From assembly GCA_964531265.1 (NCBI GenBank), contig CAZHDW010000002.1, positions 62,001 to 126,000 on the forward strand: a stretch of DNA of 64,000 nt, in the 5' to 3' direction. The position numbers and the translations under genes are program-made. This DNA is from Hominenteromicrobium sp964531265 (GTDB taxonomy: Bacteria > Bacillota > Clostridia > Oscillospirales > Acutalibacteraceae). The notes under the pieces are model-generated. The model did no database searches, was not told where the DNA came from, and was given only the letters and a program-made list of their open reading frames with translations. Positions 16,602 to 25,246 of the stretch are shown here, piece by piece (positions within the stretch are counted from its first letter, which is position 1; every line of letters starts with the position of its first letter).

Positions 16602-16642
16602 TCTGCAGAAAGGCGCCTGCTGCGCAAAATCTTATACTGTTG

Positions 16643-18046
16643 TCAATTCATTTCTTTAACTATATCGCGGAATATATCGCCGCGCTCCGCAAAGCTCTTG
16701 AACATGTCAAAGCCCGTAGCCGCAGGGCAGAGTGACACGACGTCGCCACTGACAGCCTTTTTTCGAGCCGCTTTGCAGGCGTCATCCATAGTATGCACGT
16801 TTATGATTTCCGGCATTCCGTCCCTATAGTTAGCTGCATTTCTGACCGCCGCTTCTATCTTCCCCGCTGCCGGCTCCTTCATGCCGGGTATCGGCTCCTT
16901 CGGAGAGAGAAGGATGAGGGTCTTGACCTTTTCACATATCTTTTCACCGAGCTCATCGAACGGCACCTTTTTGTCCGCTCCGCCGGCAATCATGATTATT
17001 CTGTCCTTGTAGAGTGAAAGCGTGCCTATCATCGCACGCGAGGGACTTGTCGCGATGGAGTCATTGTACCAGCGCACACCGTCAAGCTCACGAACAAGCT
17101 CCATTCTGTGTTCAACACCGCCGAAGCTCTTTGCCACCTTAATGATGTTTTCAACGGAAACGTCACCCCACACGGCGGATATCGCTGCAAGATAATTCTC
17201 AAGATTATGCTTGCCGGGCAGCAGAATATCCTCCTCGCGCATGATAAAGGTGTCTCCGAAGAAGATATCTCCGTTCTCACTGCACCACGCACCGTTCGCT
17301 CTGCTTCTTCTCGAGAACATGAGCGTTCTGCCGCGTGTTTCATCGGCACAGGCAGCCGTAAGGTCATTATCGAGATTCAGAACAGTTCTTGAAAAGCCGT
17401 TCTGGTGCAGATAAATATTCTTCTTTGCATTCACATATTCTTCCATGTCCTTGTGGACATCGAGATGATTCGGTGAAAGATTTGTTATGACTGCCGTATC
17501 GGGGCTTTTTCTCATGGAAATAAGCTGAAAGCTTGACAATTCCACTACAGCAGCGTGATCCGGTGCTATCTCTTCTATTTCCGGCAGCAGCGGACGACCG
17601 ATATTGCCGCCAAGATGCACCTCCTTGCCTTCGGCTCTGAGCATCTCGGCTATTATGGATGTGGTCGTTGTCTTGCCGTCACTTCCCGTAACTGCGTAAA
17701 TTTTGCACGGGCAGAGATCGAAAAAGACTTCCATTTCGCTCGTTACGGCTGTACCGCGAAGCCTTGCCGCCTGAAGCTCCGGCAGCAGATAGGGCACACC
17801 CGGTGTACGGAAAAGTATATCCTCCGTGATATTCTCAAGATAGCCGTCACCGAGTATCAGCTCCACACCGAGAGACTTAAGGTACTCGCCGTCAGCACCC
17901 AAAGTGCTTTCGGCGCGCTTATCCCTGACAGATACCCTTGCACCGCTCTTTATCACCTTTTCGATAAGCGGAAGATTTGTGCGGCCAACGCCGATAAAGG
18001 TTATTCTTTTTCCAAGCAGTCCGCTGTAGAATTCATTCACAGTCAT
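16643..18046 (-). CDS. murD: UDP-N-acetylmuramoylalanine--D-glutamate ligase
   Basis: A 467-residue cytoplasmic Mur ligase that adds D-glutamate to UDP-MurNAc-L-Ala in peptidoglycan synthesis. It opens with an I-T-F-I-G-V-G-R-T nucleotide-type strand, has the ATP loop T-G-S-D-G-K-T-T-T (~residues 118-126), E-L-S-S-F-Q-L, T-N-L-S-P-N-H-L-D-V-H, and A-K-K-N-I-Y-L with the conserved Lys, then a C-terminal domain with R-E-L-D-G-V-R-W-Y-N-D-S-I-A-T-S-P. I start at the second ATG (18046) because AAAGGAA abuts the first (18055) without spacing. It is isolated from a classical division-wall (dcw) cluster and lies in a run with rnr and an aldo/keto reductase. Confidence 0.95.
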   Translation of the reverse strand: MTVNEFYSGLLGKRITFIGVGRTNLPLIEKVIKSGARVSVRDKRAESTLGADGEYLKSLGVELILGDGYLENITEDILFRTPGVPYLLPELQAARLRGTAVTSEMEVFFDLCPCKIYAVTGSDGKTTTTSIIAEMLRAEGKEVHLGGNIGRPLLPEIEEIAPDHAAVVELSSFQLISMRKSPDTAVITNLSPNHLDVHKDMEEYVNAKKNIYLHQNGFSRTVLNLDNDLTAACADETRGRTLMFSRRSRANGAWCSENGDIFFGDTFIMREEDILLPGKHNLENYLAAISAVWGDVSVENIIKVAKSFGGVEHRMELVRELDGVRWYNDSIATSPSRAMIGTLSLYKDRIIMIAGGADKKVPFDELGEKICEKVKTLILLSPKEPIPGMKEPAAGKIEAAVRNAANYRDGMPEIINVHTMDDACKAARKKAVSGDVVSLCPAATGFDMFKSFAERGDIFRDIVKEMN

Positions 18047-18078
18047 TTCTGCCATTTCCTTTCTGGATAAATAAGAGT

Positions 18079-19089
18079 TTACTTGAGGAAGGTACGATAA
18101 TCCGCAAGATTTTTACGCAGCAGCTCGGGAGTGTTCAGCTCATAGGGGCAGCGCGACATGCACTGACCGCAATTGAGGCAATCCTCGATCTTCTCCATTT
18201 CTGCCTGCCACTGCGGTGTAAGCCAATTCGCGGAGGGTGAACGGCGCAGAAGCAGCGAGGTTCTGGCGCAGTTGTTAATCTTGATTCCGGCAGGGCACGG
18301 CATACAGTATCCGCAGCCGCGGCAGAAATCACCGGCCAGATTTTTTCTCTCCTCCTCGACAAAAGCGGTTATCTCCGGTGTCATTATGGGCGGAGCATCG
18401 TTATACGAGATAAACTCATCCAGCTCGCTCTCACGCTGAATGCCCCATATGGGCAGGGTATTATCGAACTGTGCAAGGAATGCATATGCTGCATCACTGC
18501 GGTTTATCAAACCGCCCGCAAGCGCCTTCATGCAGATAAAGCCAACGTTGTTCTCCTTGCAGAGCGCAACAAGCTGCTTTTCCTTTTCACCTGCAAGGTA
18601 GCTGAACGGGAACTGCAGGGTCTCGTATAGTCCGGAGCGCACAGCCTCCTCAGCCACATGGATTCTGTGGTTGGTAATGCCGATATGGCGTATTTTCCCC
18701 TGTGCCTTAGCCTCGAGCATAGCCTCATACAGACCGGAACCATCACCCGGCTTCGGGCAGAAGGACGGTGTATGGAACTGATAGATATCGATGTAGTCAG
18801 TTTTGAGAAGTGACAGGCTTGTCTCAAGATGCTGCCAGAACTCCTCCGGAGTCGTCGCCATAGTCTTAGTCGCTATAACGATCTTGTCTCTGACATCAGA
18901 AAGCGCAAGACCTATCTTGTGCTCGCTGTCGGAATATCCTCTTGCGGTATCAAAAAAAGTGATACCGCTGTCATATGCCTTGCGCAGGATGCGCACAGCC
19001 TCTTCGTCTGATACACGCTGTATCGGCAGCGCACCGAAGCCATTTCTGTTAACAGTTATTCCCGTTCTGCCGAGTGTTACCGGTGTCAT
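18079..19089 (-). CDS. Aldo/keto reductase with C-terminal 4Fe-4S domain
   Basis: A 336-residue oxidoreductase. The N-terminal ~230 residues form an aldo/keto reductase barrel with F-D-T-A-R-G-Y-S (catalytic Asp and Tyr), I-A-T-K-T-M (Lys) and Y-Q-F-H-T-P (His). The C-terminal part has two cysteine clusters, C-R-G-C-G-Y-C-M-P-C-P and C-L-N-C-G-Q-C-M-S-R-C-P-Y, of a ferredoxin-like domain. This architecture is common in anaerobic Firmicutes, and its physiological substrate is usually unknown; the clusters suggest electron exchange beyond NAD(P)H. It starts at ATG 19089, 13 bp after the ABC exporter gene. Confidence 0.9.
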   Translation of the reverse strand: MTPVTLGRTGITVNRNGFGALPIQRVSDEEAVRILRKAYDSGITFFDTARGYSDSEHKIGLALSDVRDKIVIATKTMATTPEEFWQHLETSLSLLKTDYIDIYQFHTPSFCPKPGDGSGLYEAMLEAKAQGKIRHIGITNHRIHVAEEAVRSGLYETLQFPFSYLAGEKEKQLVALCKENNVGFICMKALAGGLINRSDAAYAFLAQFDNTLPIWGIQRESELDEFISYNDAPPIMTPEITAFVEEERKNLAGDFCRGCGYCMPCPAGIKINNCARTSLLLRRSPSANWLTPQWQAEMEKIEDCLNCGQCMSRCPYELNTPELLRKNLADYRTFLK

Positions 19090-19102
19090 ATTGATCGCTC
19101 CT

Positions 19103-20887
19103 TTAATTCTCCGTATCGGATGTCATCTCCGTATAGCTGTTGTAAAGGCCATAGTAAATGCCCTTTTTATTCATGAGCTCCCTGTGTGTACCGGATTCCT
19201 CAATGCCGTTTTCGGTAAGCACAAGTATCTTTGTGGCGTTCTTGATGGTTGTAAGGCGGTGTGCGATAGTGAAGGTGGTTCTGCCCTTGGCAAGCTTTTC
19301 GAGGGACTCCTGCACTATGCGCTCGCTCTCATTGTCGAGTGCACTTGTGGCCTCATCGAGGATGAGCACAGGCGGATTCTTAAGGAATGCACGTGCAATG
19401 GATATTCTCTGCTTCTGTCCGCCGGAGAGCTTTACTCCGCGTTCACCGACATATGTATCATAGCCGTTTGAAAGCGACTCAATAAATTCATGCGCACCTG
19501 CCATTTTAGCAGCCTCAATGACCTCCTCGCGGGATGCACCAGGCTTGCCGTACTCAATATTCTCATAGACCGAGCCGGAGAAGAGGTAAACATCCTGCTG
19601 AACAAAGCCTATCTGACCACGCAGGGAGCGCAGTGTGACGTCCTTAATATTCTTGCCGTCTATTCTTATGCTGCCCTTTGTTGTATCGTAGAAGCGCGGT
19701 ATAAGGTTGCAAAGTGTTGTTTTACCGCCGCCGGACGGGCCTACAAGTGCAATATTCTCGCCGGCCTTGACCTCAAGATTGATATCCGAAAGCACCTCAG
19801 TGCCGTCATCCATATAGGTAAAGCCGACATGGTCAAAGGTAACATCCCCCTTGACCTCGCCGATATCCGTGGCGCCGGGATTATCAAATATATCGATCTC
19901 AGCATCCATGATCTCGAAGAATCTCTGAACACCGGTCATACCGCTCTGGAACTGCTCTGTAAACTGGACTATGCGATGTATGGAGTTTATCAATGTCGTG
20001 ATATACATGAGGTAGGCGACGAGCTCGGACGGCTGTATCGCGCCGTTCATCATGAAAATAGCACCGACTACCACAACAACAACGTACATGAGGCCGTCAA
20101 AGAACTTGTTGGAGGATTCAAAGCCACCCATAAAGAGATATCTCAGGCGCTTTGTACGATAGAACTTCTGGTTACCCTCTTCGAATTTCTTGATCTCGAT
20201 ATCCTCATTGGCAAAGGACTTTACAACGCGTATTCCGAGCAGACTGTCCTCTACCTGTGCGTTTATTTCGCCGAGCTGTACACGCTGGCTTAGGAAGAGC
20301 TCTCTCATCTTGTGGTTAAAGAAATATGCCGCAATGAGCATGAACGGAAGCACCGCAAAGATTATGAGAGTCAGCTTCACGCTCATTGTGCACAGAATAG
20401 CGAACGCACCGATTATCTTGATAGCCGCAATAAAGAACTCCTCAGGGCAGTGATGAGCAAATTCCGTAACATCAAAAAGATCGGAGGTTATTCTGGACAT
20501 GATAGTGCCGACCTTTGTATTGTCAAAATATGCAAAGGAAAGCTTCTGCAAATGACCGAACAGGTCACGTCGCATATCTGTCTCTATCTTGGTACCCATG
20601 ATATGACCCACAGAGGCCATGAAGAAGGATGCACCGACGTCGACAAGCTTCAGTACCATGTAGAGAATACCTATGCGCAGGATATACTCGACAGTCAGCA
20701 GACCGATATTATTTATGCCACGGTCGGTAAGCTGCTCAATGATGAGCGGCAGCGCCAGCTCACAGACGGTCGTAAGTGCCGCGCAGATGAGGTCGAGCAC
20801 CAAAATCCACCAGTATTTCTTAAAATACGGCGCAAATCTGCGTATAAGTCCCTTTGGCTTCTTCTGTTCTTTCTGCAATGTAACCAT
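19103..20887 (-). CDS. ABC exporter, fused permease and ATPase (homodimer type)
   Basis: A 594-residue half-transporter: six membrane helices (~residues 25-310) and an ATPase domain with Walker A G-P-S-G-G-G-K-T-T-L (~residue 385), Q-loop V-Q-Q-D-V-Y-L-F, signature L-S-G-G-Q-K-Q-R, Walker B I-L-I-L-D-E-A-T-S-A and a switch His (A-H-R-L). It belongs to the MsbA/multidrug group. Unlike the pair at 34.6-38.2 kb it has no partner gene and all ATP-site motifs are canonical, so it probably works as a homodimer; the substrate is unknown. GGGGAGGA lies directly against ATG 20887, so TTG 20878 is a possible true start. Confidence 0.9.
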   Translation of the reverse strand: MVTLQKEQKKPKGLIRRFAPYFKKYWWILVLDLICAALTTVCELALPLIIEQLTDRGINNIGLLTVEYILRIGILYMVLKLVDVGASFFMASVGHIMGTKIETDMRRDLFGHLQKLSFAYFDNTKVGTIMSRITSDLFDVTEFAHHCPEEFFIAAIKIIGAFAILCTMSVKLTLIIFAVLPFMLIAAYFFNHKMRELFLSQRVQLGEINAQVEDSLLGIRVVKSFANEDIEIKKFEEGNQKFYRTKRLRYLFMGGFESSNKFFDGLMYVVVVVVGAIFMMNGAIQPSELVAYLMYITTLINSIHRIVQFTEQFQSGMTGVQRFFEIMDAEIDIFDNPGATDIGEVKGDVTFDHVGFTYMDDGTEVLSDINLEVKAGENIALVGPSGGGKTTLCNLIPRFYDTTKGSIRIDGKNIKDVTLRSLRGQIGFVQQDVYLFSGSVYENIEYGKPGASREEVIEAAKMAGAHEFIESLSNGYDTYVGERGVKLSGGQKQRISIARAFLKNPPVLILDEATSALDNESERIVQESLEKLAKGRTTFTIAHRLTTIKNATKILVLTENGIEESGTHRELMNKKGIYYGLYNSYTEMTSDTEN

Positions 20888-20972
20888 TCCTCCCCATTTC
20901 TTGTAAGAACCCGGTATTTTATTTCACATACCAATCTTACCATGACTTTTTTGCCTTTACAAGAAAAAAGCA

Positions 20973-22628
20973 TTATTTAATATGCAGAATATCGGCGATT
21001 TTCTGTCCCTTGGGCAGATGAACTACCTCTTCGCGAGTTACAACCTTTGTAAGCACCGCCGCTATCGCATATACCACAACGGCAACAAGCACTGCCGGGA
21101 TAACCGCAAGCTTCGGGCTGATCCATATTGTCAGCAGCATATAGAACGGTACAGCCACAACGGCCATGATTATCGAAGCGATGAGGGGTCGTACGGACAT
21201 TTTAAGCACGCCTGGAGTCTGCGGCAGAAGCTTATGCAGGGAGTGCATATTCAGTACTATTATGATGTAGTAGGAAACGAGGGTCGCTATGGCAGAGCCC
21301 ATTGCAGCTATCTCCGGGATGCCGCACAGCACATAGACTATAGCTATTCGCACAACGGTACCTATCGCCATGTTGATTATCGGCTTATAGACCTCGCCGA
21401 CAGCGTGTATCATTGAGTTTGTGATGTACAAAAGACTTGCGGAGACCACCGCAGGTGCCATCATAGCAAGCAGCGGAGCGGTATTCTGAGCATATATCGG
21501 CTGGTTGAAAAGCAGCAGCTCACATATCGGCTGTGCAAAAACGAGCAGACCCATTGCGCACGGGAATGCAAACATCAGCGTCAGGCGTATAGTAAGCGTG
21601 GATATCTCGCGTATTCCGCCGTCATCCTTCTTGGCAACCGCGCCGGACAGCAGTGGAAGCACCGTGGTGGATATCGGTACGATTATCGCATTGGGCAGGT
21701 CAAAGTACTTTCTCGCATTTCCGAGCCAGCCCTTCATAGCCATTGCCTCCTCATAGGCAAAGCCGGCTGTATTCTGAAGCTGATGCATCATTATCGCGGA
21801 ATCTACGAGGTCAAGGGCATTCAGGAAAACAGAGCCGAGCATAACCGGGACAGCGAAGGTTGCAATGTCCTTCAGGATGCTCCTTGTGCTCGATACGGCC
21901 TGCTCCTCCGGGTCATAATCCATTCTGCGCTTCTCTTTAAGGTATCTGAGAATGATGAATATCATCGCACAGAGAGAGCCCACCGAAACACCGACTATGG
22001 CACCTGTCGCACCGAGCTCCGGCAGGCCGGTCTTCTCAAACAGCCAGAATGCAAGAGCTGTGCCGATTATCAGCTTGATAAAGGATTCCAGCACTTGGGA
22101 AATAGCCGTGGGCAACATGTTTGAACGTCCCTGGAAATAACCACGGACGCAGGAGGTCAGGCACATGAAGAACAACATCGGCGCCAGAGCCGCTATCGCA
22201 CACCAGGTACGATCTTCCTTCGTGAACAGTATCGAGAACTGCTTCGAGAACACTATCATTATCGTGCAGCCTACGATACCGATGCAGGCAAAGAGAGCAA
22301 ATGCAACATTGAATATCTTGTCCGCCTGTCTCTTTCGTCCGTTGGCGTAGGCCATGCTGACCATACGTGACACAGCTACGGGAGTTCCCGTGGTTGCAAG
22401 CAGGTTAAAGAAAATAAATATATCGTACGCGGTGTAAAAATGTCCCATACCCTCATCTCCGAGGAAGTTTGCCAGCGGCACGGAGAAGAAGATATTTATG
22501 AACTTTACAACAAATGTGGCGGCAGTGAGTATCATTGCGCCCTTCAGAAAGCTTTGCTTATGATTGCTCAAATTATTATCCTCCAATATCAATTTATTAT
22601 CGGCCATGTAACAACCGTTTTTTTGCAT
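20973..22628 (-). CDS. MurJ/SpoVB-family lipid flippase
   Basis: A 551-residue protein with about 14 membrane helices of the MOP exporter superfamily. N-terminal K-Q-S-F-L-K-G-A-M-I-L-T-A-A-T-F-V-V-K and T-T-G-T-P-V-A-V-S-R-M-V, and C-V-R-G-Y-F-Q-G-R-S-N-M-L-P-T-A-I-S-Q-V-L-E, are typical of SpoVB-type proteins in spore formers, which are related to the lipid II flippase MurJ and support spore cortex synthesis. Whether this copy is SpoVB or a vegetative flippase cannot be decided from sequence. It is the promoter-proximal gene of the leftward run; a good promoter lies just upstream. The start may also be ATG eight codons in (MADNK). Confidence 0.85.
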   Translation of the reverse strand: MQKNGCYMADNKLILEDNNLSNHKQSFLKGAMILTAATFVVKFINIFFSVPLANFLGDEGMGHFYTAYDIFIFFNLLATTGTPVAVSRMVSMAYANGRKRQADKIFNVAFALFACIGIVGCTIMIVFSKQFSILFTKEDRTWCAIAALAPMLFFMCLTSCVRGYFQGRSNMLPTAISQVLESFIKLIIGTALAFWLFEKTGLPELGATGAIVGVSVGSLCAMIFIILRYLKEKRRMDYDPEEQAVSSTRSILKDIATFAVPVMLGSVFLNALDLVDSAIMMHQLQNTAGFAYEEAMAMKGWLGNARKYFDLPNAIIVPISTTVLPLLSGAVAKKDDGGIREISTLTIRLTLMFAFPCAMGLLVFAQPICELLLFNQPIYAQNTAPLLAMMAPAVVSASLLYITNSMIHAVGEVYKPIINMAIGTVVRIAIVYVLCGIPEIAAMGSAIATLVSYYIIIVLNMHSLHKLLPQTPGVLKMSVRPLIASIIMAVVAVPFYMLLTIWISPKLAVIPAVLVAVVVYAIAAVLTKVVTREEVVHLPKGQKIADILHIK

Positions 22629-22643
22629 TTCCTATAAATAAGT

Positions 22644-22672
22644 AGTATACCATTATTTTACTGCTTTCGCAA
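22644..22672 (-). promoter_or_regulatory. Promoter of the SpoVB-to-nagA run
   Basis: TTGCGA (22667-22672), 17-bp spacer, TATACT (22644-22649), 16 bases before the flippase start. Confidence 0.75.
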
Positions 22673-22710
22673 CCGCACGTCCCGTAAAACCTGAAAATAA
22701 TAAGTAAAAC

Positions 22711-22735
22711 GGCGATCTCATGAAAAGAGATCGCC
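22711..22735. terminator. Hairpin terminator between queT and the flippase gene
   Basis: A 9-bp perfect stem (GGCGATCTC / GAGATCGCC) with a 7-nt loop; GTTTTACTT follows leftward. The 22736-22848 stretch between it and the queT stop holds no gene that I can support. Confidence 0.65.
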
Positions 22736-22848
22736 ATCAGTTTTCGATATTCACTTATTTCCCCGACAGCAAGCCCGGGCGAATCCTTCGTTGGGCACAT
22801 ACACGCCGCTGAAACCGGAAAGCCTTCACCGGGGACAAAGCCAAGCCG

Positions 22849-23394
22849 TTAAAGATGCAGACGCTCGATGAGCTTTGAGCGCTGCATGGTGAGCGCCAGC
22901 GGTATTCCGAGCGCATAGCCCACCACAAGCTCGCCGATACCTACCGAGAGTGCTCCTGTCAGAAAGCCTGTCAGCGACAAATTACTGAGGCTGAATACAC
23001 CGGCATCCGATAAGCACGCCACCTCAAGGCCGACAAACAGGGCGTTAAAAATAACCGGCGGCAATGGTGCAAGAATCGGAGCCTTGCTGAGCCTGATGTT
23101 CCTGACTGCACGCGTACCTAAAGCCGCACATAGCGAAGCGGCCGGGCCTATCACCCAATCCACAATGCCGAGCGGGCTCCCGAGATTGGAGATAAGGCAC
23201 GCCATGGCAAGCCCAGGTATCGCCGCAGGTGTGAACACCGGCAGGATGGTGAGTGCCTCCGAAAATCTGAACTGCACCGGCCAATAGGCCAGATTCATCG
23301 CAGCCGCAACATAGGTGAGCACAGCGTACATTGCCGCGATCACGGCGCCGAACGCCAGATCACGGACCCCTTTTCTTCTCTTCAAATTTAACAT
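22849..23394 (-). CDS. queT: QueT-type queuosine precursor transporter
   Basis: A 181-residue integral membrane protein with about five hydrophobic helices. The segment R-F-S-E-A-L-T-I-L-P-V-F-T-P-A-A-I-P-G-L and G-S-P-L-G-I-V-D-W-V-I-G-P-A-A-S-L are signatures of the QueT family, the substrate-binding S-component of an ECF importer for queuine or preQ1-like deazapurines. Start: ATG 23394 touches AAAGGA without a gap; TTG 23385 is nine bases away and may be the true start. A ~85-base structured leader separates it from its promoter and could be a preQ1 riboswitch, as expected for this gene. The shared ECF ATPases are not in the window. Confidence 0.88.
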   Translation of the reverse strand: MLNLKRRKGVRDLAFGAVIAAMYAVLTYVAAAMNLAYWPVQFRFSEALTILPVFTPAAIPGLAMACLISNLGSPLGIVDWVIGPAASLCAALGTRAVRNIRLSKAPILAPLPPVIFNALFVGLEVACLSDAGVFSLSNLSLTGFLTGALSVGIGELVVGYALGIPLALTMQRSKLIERLHL

Positions 23395-23480
23395 TCCTTT
23401 CGGACCGCAGTACAGCACAGGCTGTCCGCGCTAGTATTTTTTAAGGTCAGGATTTCGCGACTGACCGCAGCAAAGCTGCG
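23395..23480 (-). promoter_or_regulatory. Structured queT leader, candidate preQ1 riboswitch
   Basis: Read leftward from the predicted start (~23480): a GCAGC/GCTGC hairpin, a 6-bp stem GGTCAG/CTGACC (23461-23466 with 23445-23450), loop TCGCGAAATC, then a linker with six A residues (23437-23442). CGCG in the loop (23456-23459) can pair with CGCG at 23427-23430, giving an H-type pseudoknot. A further CGGAC/GTCCG hairpin ends at the ribosome binding site. The TCGC loop start, a C just before the 3' stem strand and a TTAA-plus-A-rich tail resemble class I preQ1 aptamers, but the tail pairing differs, so the class is open. Confidence 0.5.
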
Positions 23481-23486
23481 TTAATA

Positions 23487-23515
23487 AGGATACTCATTTT
23501 ATGACAAAATGTCAA
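23487..23515 (-). promoter_or_regulatory. queT promoter
   Basis: TTGACA (23510-23515), 17-bp spacer, TATCCT (23487-23492). Confidence 0.75.
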
Positions 23516-23608
23516 GCAAACATTTTAAATACAAATTCTTCGCTCAATTCTGAAGGTATCGTCTTGACTCGACGCACCGTTCGATATAGAATAGGTCTTG
23601 GCGGACGG

Positions 23609-23854
23609 CTATCCATCCGTCAAATGCACCGTATCCGCATCGACCCGGCGCAGAGCTATGACCGCACCCCTTATGCGAAATGCCAGCGGATCTCCCAGCG
23701 GACTGATGCCGACGCATGTAACATCCGTCCCCTCTGTCAGGCCGAGATCCAACAGACGTCTCCTCATGGTGCTTTCCGCTTTCACGGCGCTGACCGTACC
23801 GCTCTGCCCTGATTTCAGTGATGAAAGCAGGCGGTACTGTCCTGTATTTTCCAT
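23609..23854 (-). CDS. feoA: FeoA-family protein
   Basis: An 81-residue SH3-like protein with S-L-K-S-G-Q-S-G-T-V, R-R-R-L-L-D-L-G-L-T-E-G-T-D-V and S-P-L-G-D-P-L-A-F-R-I-R-G, the full FeoA pattern. FeoA is a small cytoplasmic partner of the ferrous iron transporter FeoB, or part of metal-responsive regulators. Here no feoB is adjacent, so it is a stand-alone copy. GAGGGGGAC lies about seven bases before ATG. A weak promoter (TTGCAC at 23902-23907, 18-bp spacer, TAAACT at 23878-23883) may drive it. The 130 bp beyond its stop hold only the queT promoter. Confidence 0.88.
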   Translation of the reverse strand: MENTGQYRLLSSLKSGQSGTVSAVKAESTMRRRLLDLGLTEGTDVTCVGISPLGDPLAFRIRGAVIALRRVDADTVHLTDG

Positions 23855-23877
23855 AAAACCTGTCCCCCTCTCAGTTC

Positions 23878-23907
23878 AGTTTATGCTGGAAGCAGTCGGG
23901 TGTGCAA
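23878..23907 (-). promoter_or_regulatory. Possible feoA promoter
   Basis: TTGCAC (23902-23907), 18-bp spacer, TAAACT (23878-23883); moderate match. Confidence 0.4.
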
Positions 23908-23974
23908 TCGGTTATTCTGTTCAGTACATAAGCCGCACGATAATATCGTCGGCATGAATATCGGAGGTAATTAT

Positions 23975-25189
23975 ATGATAAACGCATGTGTTGTAGGACT
24001 CGGCGGCCGCGGCCACAGCCTTGTCCGCGATGTACTTTCAAAGATCGACAGTCTCAATATCGTCGCCGTTTGCGACATATACGAGGATCGTGTCGCGGCT
24101 ACTCTCGAATTCTTAAAGAGCCTTGGCAGAGAAGCGGTCGGCTACACCGATTACAAGGAGGCTCTTGCACATGAGGGCGTTGAGGCCGTTTTTGTCTTCA
24201 CCGGCTGGGAGAGACACGCTGAGATCGCCATCTATGCCATGGAGCACGGCATTGCTGCCGCAAGCGAGGTTGGCTGTGAGTATTCACTTGAAAACTGCTA
24301 CAACCTCGTCCGTACATACGAAAAGACCGGCACACCGTACATGTTCATGGAAAACTGCTGCTGGGGCAAGGATGAGCTTCTTGCAACAAGCATGGCCAGA
24401 AAGAATGTCTTCGGCACGGTTGTCCACTGCGCCGGTGCATATGCGCACGACCTGCGCAATGAGGTCTCCTACGGACTTACCAACCGTCACTACCGTTTCA
24501 GAAATTATCAGAATCGCTGCTGTGAGAATTATCCCACACATGAGCTCGGCCCCATCGCAAAGCTTCTGGATATCAACCGCGGCAACCGCATAGTTTCCGT
24601 CTCCTCCTTCGCTTCAAAGGCAGCCGGACTCAAGGAATATATAAAGACCCGTGACGACGCCACCGAGGAAATGAAGAATGCCGAATTCAAGCAGGGCGAC
24701 ATCATCACTACCGTGCTCACCTGTGCAAATGGCGAAACCATCCTCATGCGCCTTGACACCACACTTCCGCGCTCCTACAGCCGTGAATTCACCGTTCGCG
24801 GAACAAAGGGACTCTATTCTCAGGACACAAATTCCGTCTTCATCGACGGAGAGAAGGAATACTGGGAGATGCCGGAATTCATCAAGAATAACCTTGGCAA
24901 TGCAGAAAAGTATGAGGAAGAATATCTGCCGGACATCTGGAAGAACGTAACCGCCGAGGAACTGGCCTCCGGACACGGCGGAATGGACTGGTTTGCATAC
25001 AACGCATTCGTATCAGCTCTTGAAAATCATGAGCCGATGCCCATCGACGTTTACGACTCCGCAACATGGCAGGCAGTCGCTGTTCTCTCTGAGATATCCA
25101 TTCAGCAGGGCGGCGCACCGCAGGCAATGCCGGACTTCACCAACGGCCAATGGTTCCACAGACCGCGCCTCGATGTTTGCAAGCTTTAA
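23975..25189 (+). CDS. Gfo/Idh/MocA oxidoreductase, GH109-like
   Basis: A 404-residue protein with an intact nucleotide-binding motif V-V-G-L-G-G-R-G (residues 6-13) and acidic C-D-I-Y end. The region N-R-H-Y-R-F-R-N-Y-Q-N-R followed by E-N-Y-P-T-H-E-L-G-P-I-A and I-N-R-G-N-R resembles glycoside hydrolase family 109, where a tightly bound NAD drives elimination-type removal of alpha-N-acetylgalactosamine or related sugars. No secretion signal is visible, unlike many GH109 enzymes, so it should act on imported sugars or as a simple dehydrogenase. Start ATG 23975, with GGAGGT six to seven bases upstream, is clearly better than the longer frame. It stands alone and ends in a strong terminator. 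Confidence 0.85.
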   Translation: MINACVVGLGGRGHSLVRDVLSKIDSLNIVAVCDIYEDRVAATLEFLKSLGREAVGYTDYKEALAHEGVEAVFVFTGWERHAEIAIYAMEHGIAAASEVGCEYSLENCYNLVRTYEKTGTPYMFMENCCWGKDELLATSMARKNVFGTVVHCAGAYAHDLRNEVSYGLTNRHYRFRNYQNRCCENYPTHELGPIAKLLDINRGNRIVSVSSFASKAAGLKEYIKTRDDATEEMKNAEFKQGDIITTVLTCANGETILMRLDTTLPRSYSREFTVRGTKGLYSQDTNSVFIDGEKEYWEMPEFIKNNLGNAEKYEEEYLPDIWKNVTAEELASGHGGMDWFAYNAFVSALENHEPMPIDVYDSATWQAVAVLSEISIQQGGAPQAMPDFTNGQWFHRPRLDVCKL

Positions 25190-25203
25190 TAAAACATTAA
25201 ACT

Positions 25204-25246
25204 AAAAAAGTGGTTCGCAGCAAATGCACTGCGAACCACTTTTCTC
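25204..25246. terminator. Bidirectional intrinsic terminator
   Basis: A stem of about 14 bp (AAAGTGGTTCGCAG / CTGCGAACCACTTT) with T-runs on both outward sides, between convergent genes. Confidence 0.92.

Noticed and set aside
22597..22800. Leftward 67-codon frame over the flippase promoter
   Set aside because: It runs across the terminator hairpin and the promoter and has no ribosome binding site.
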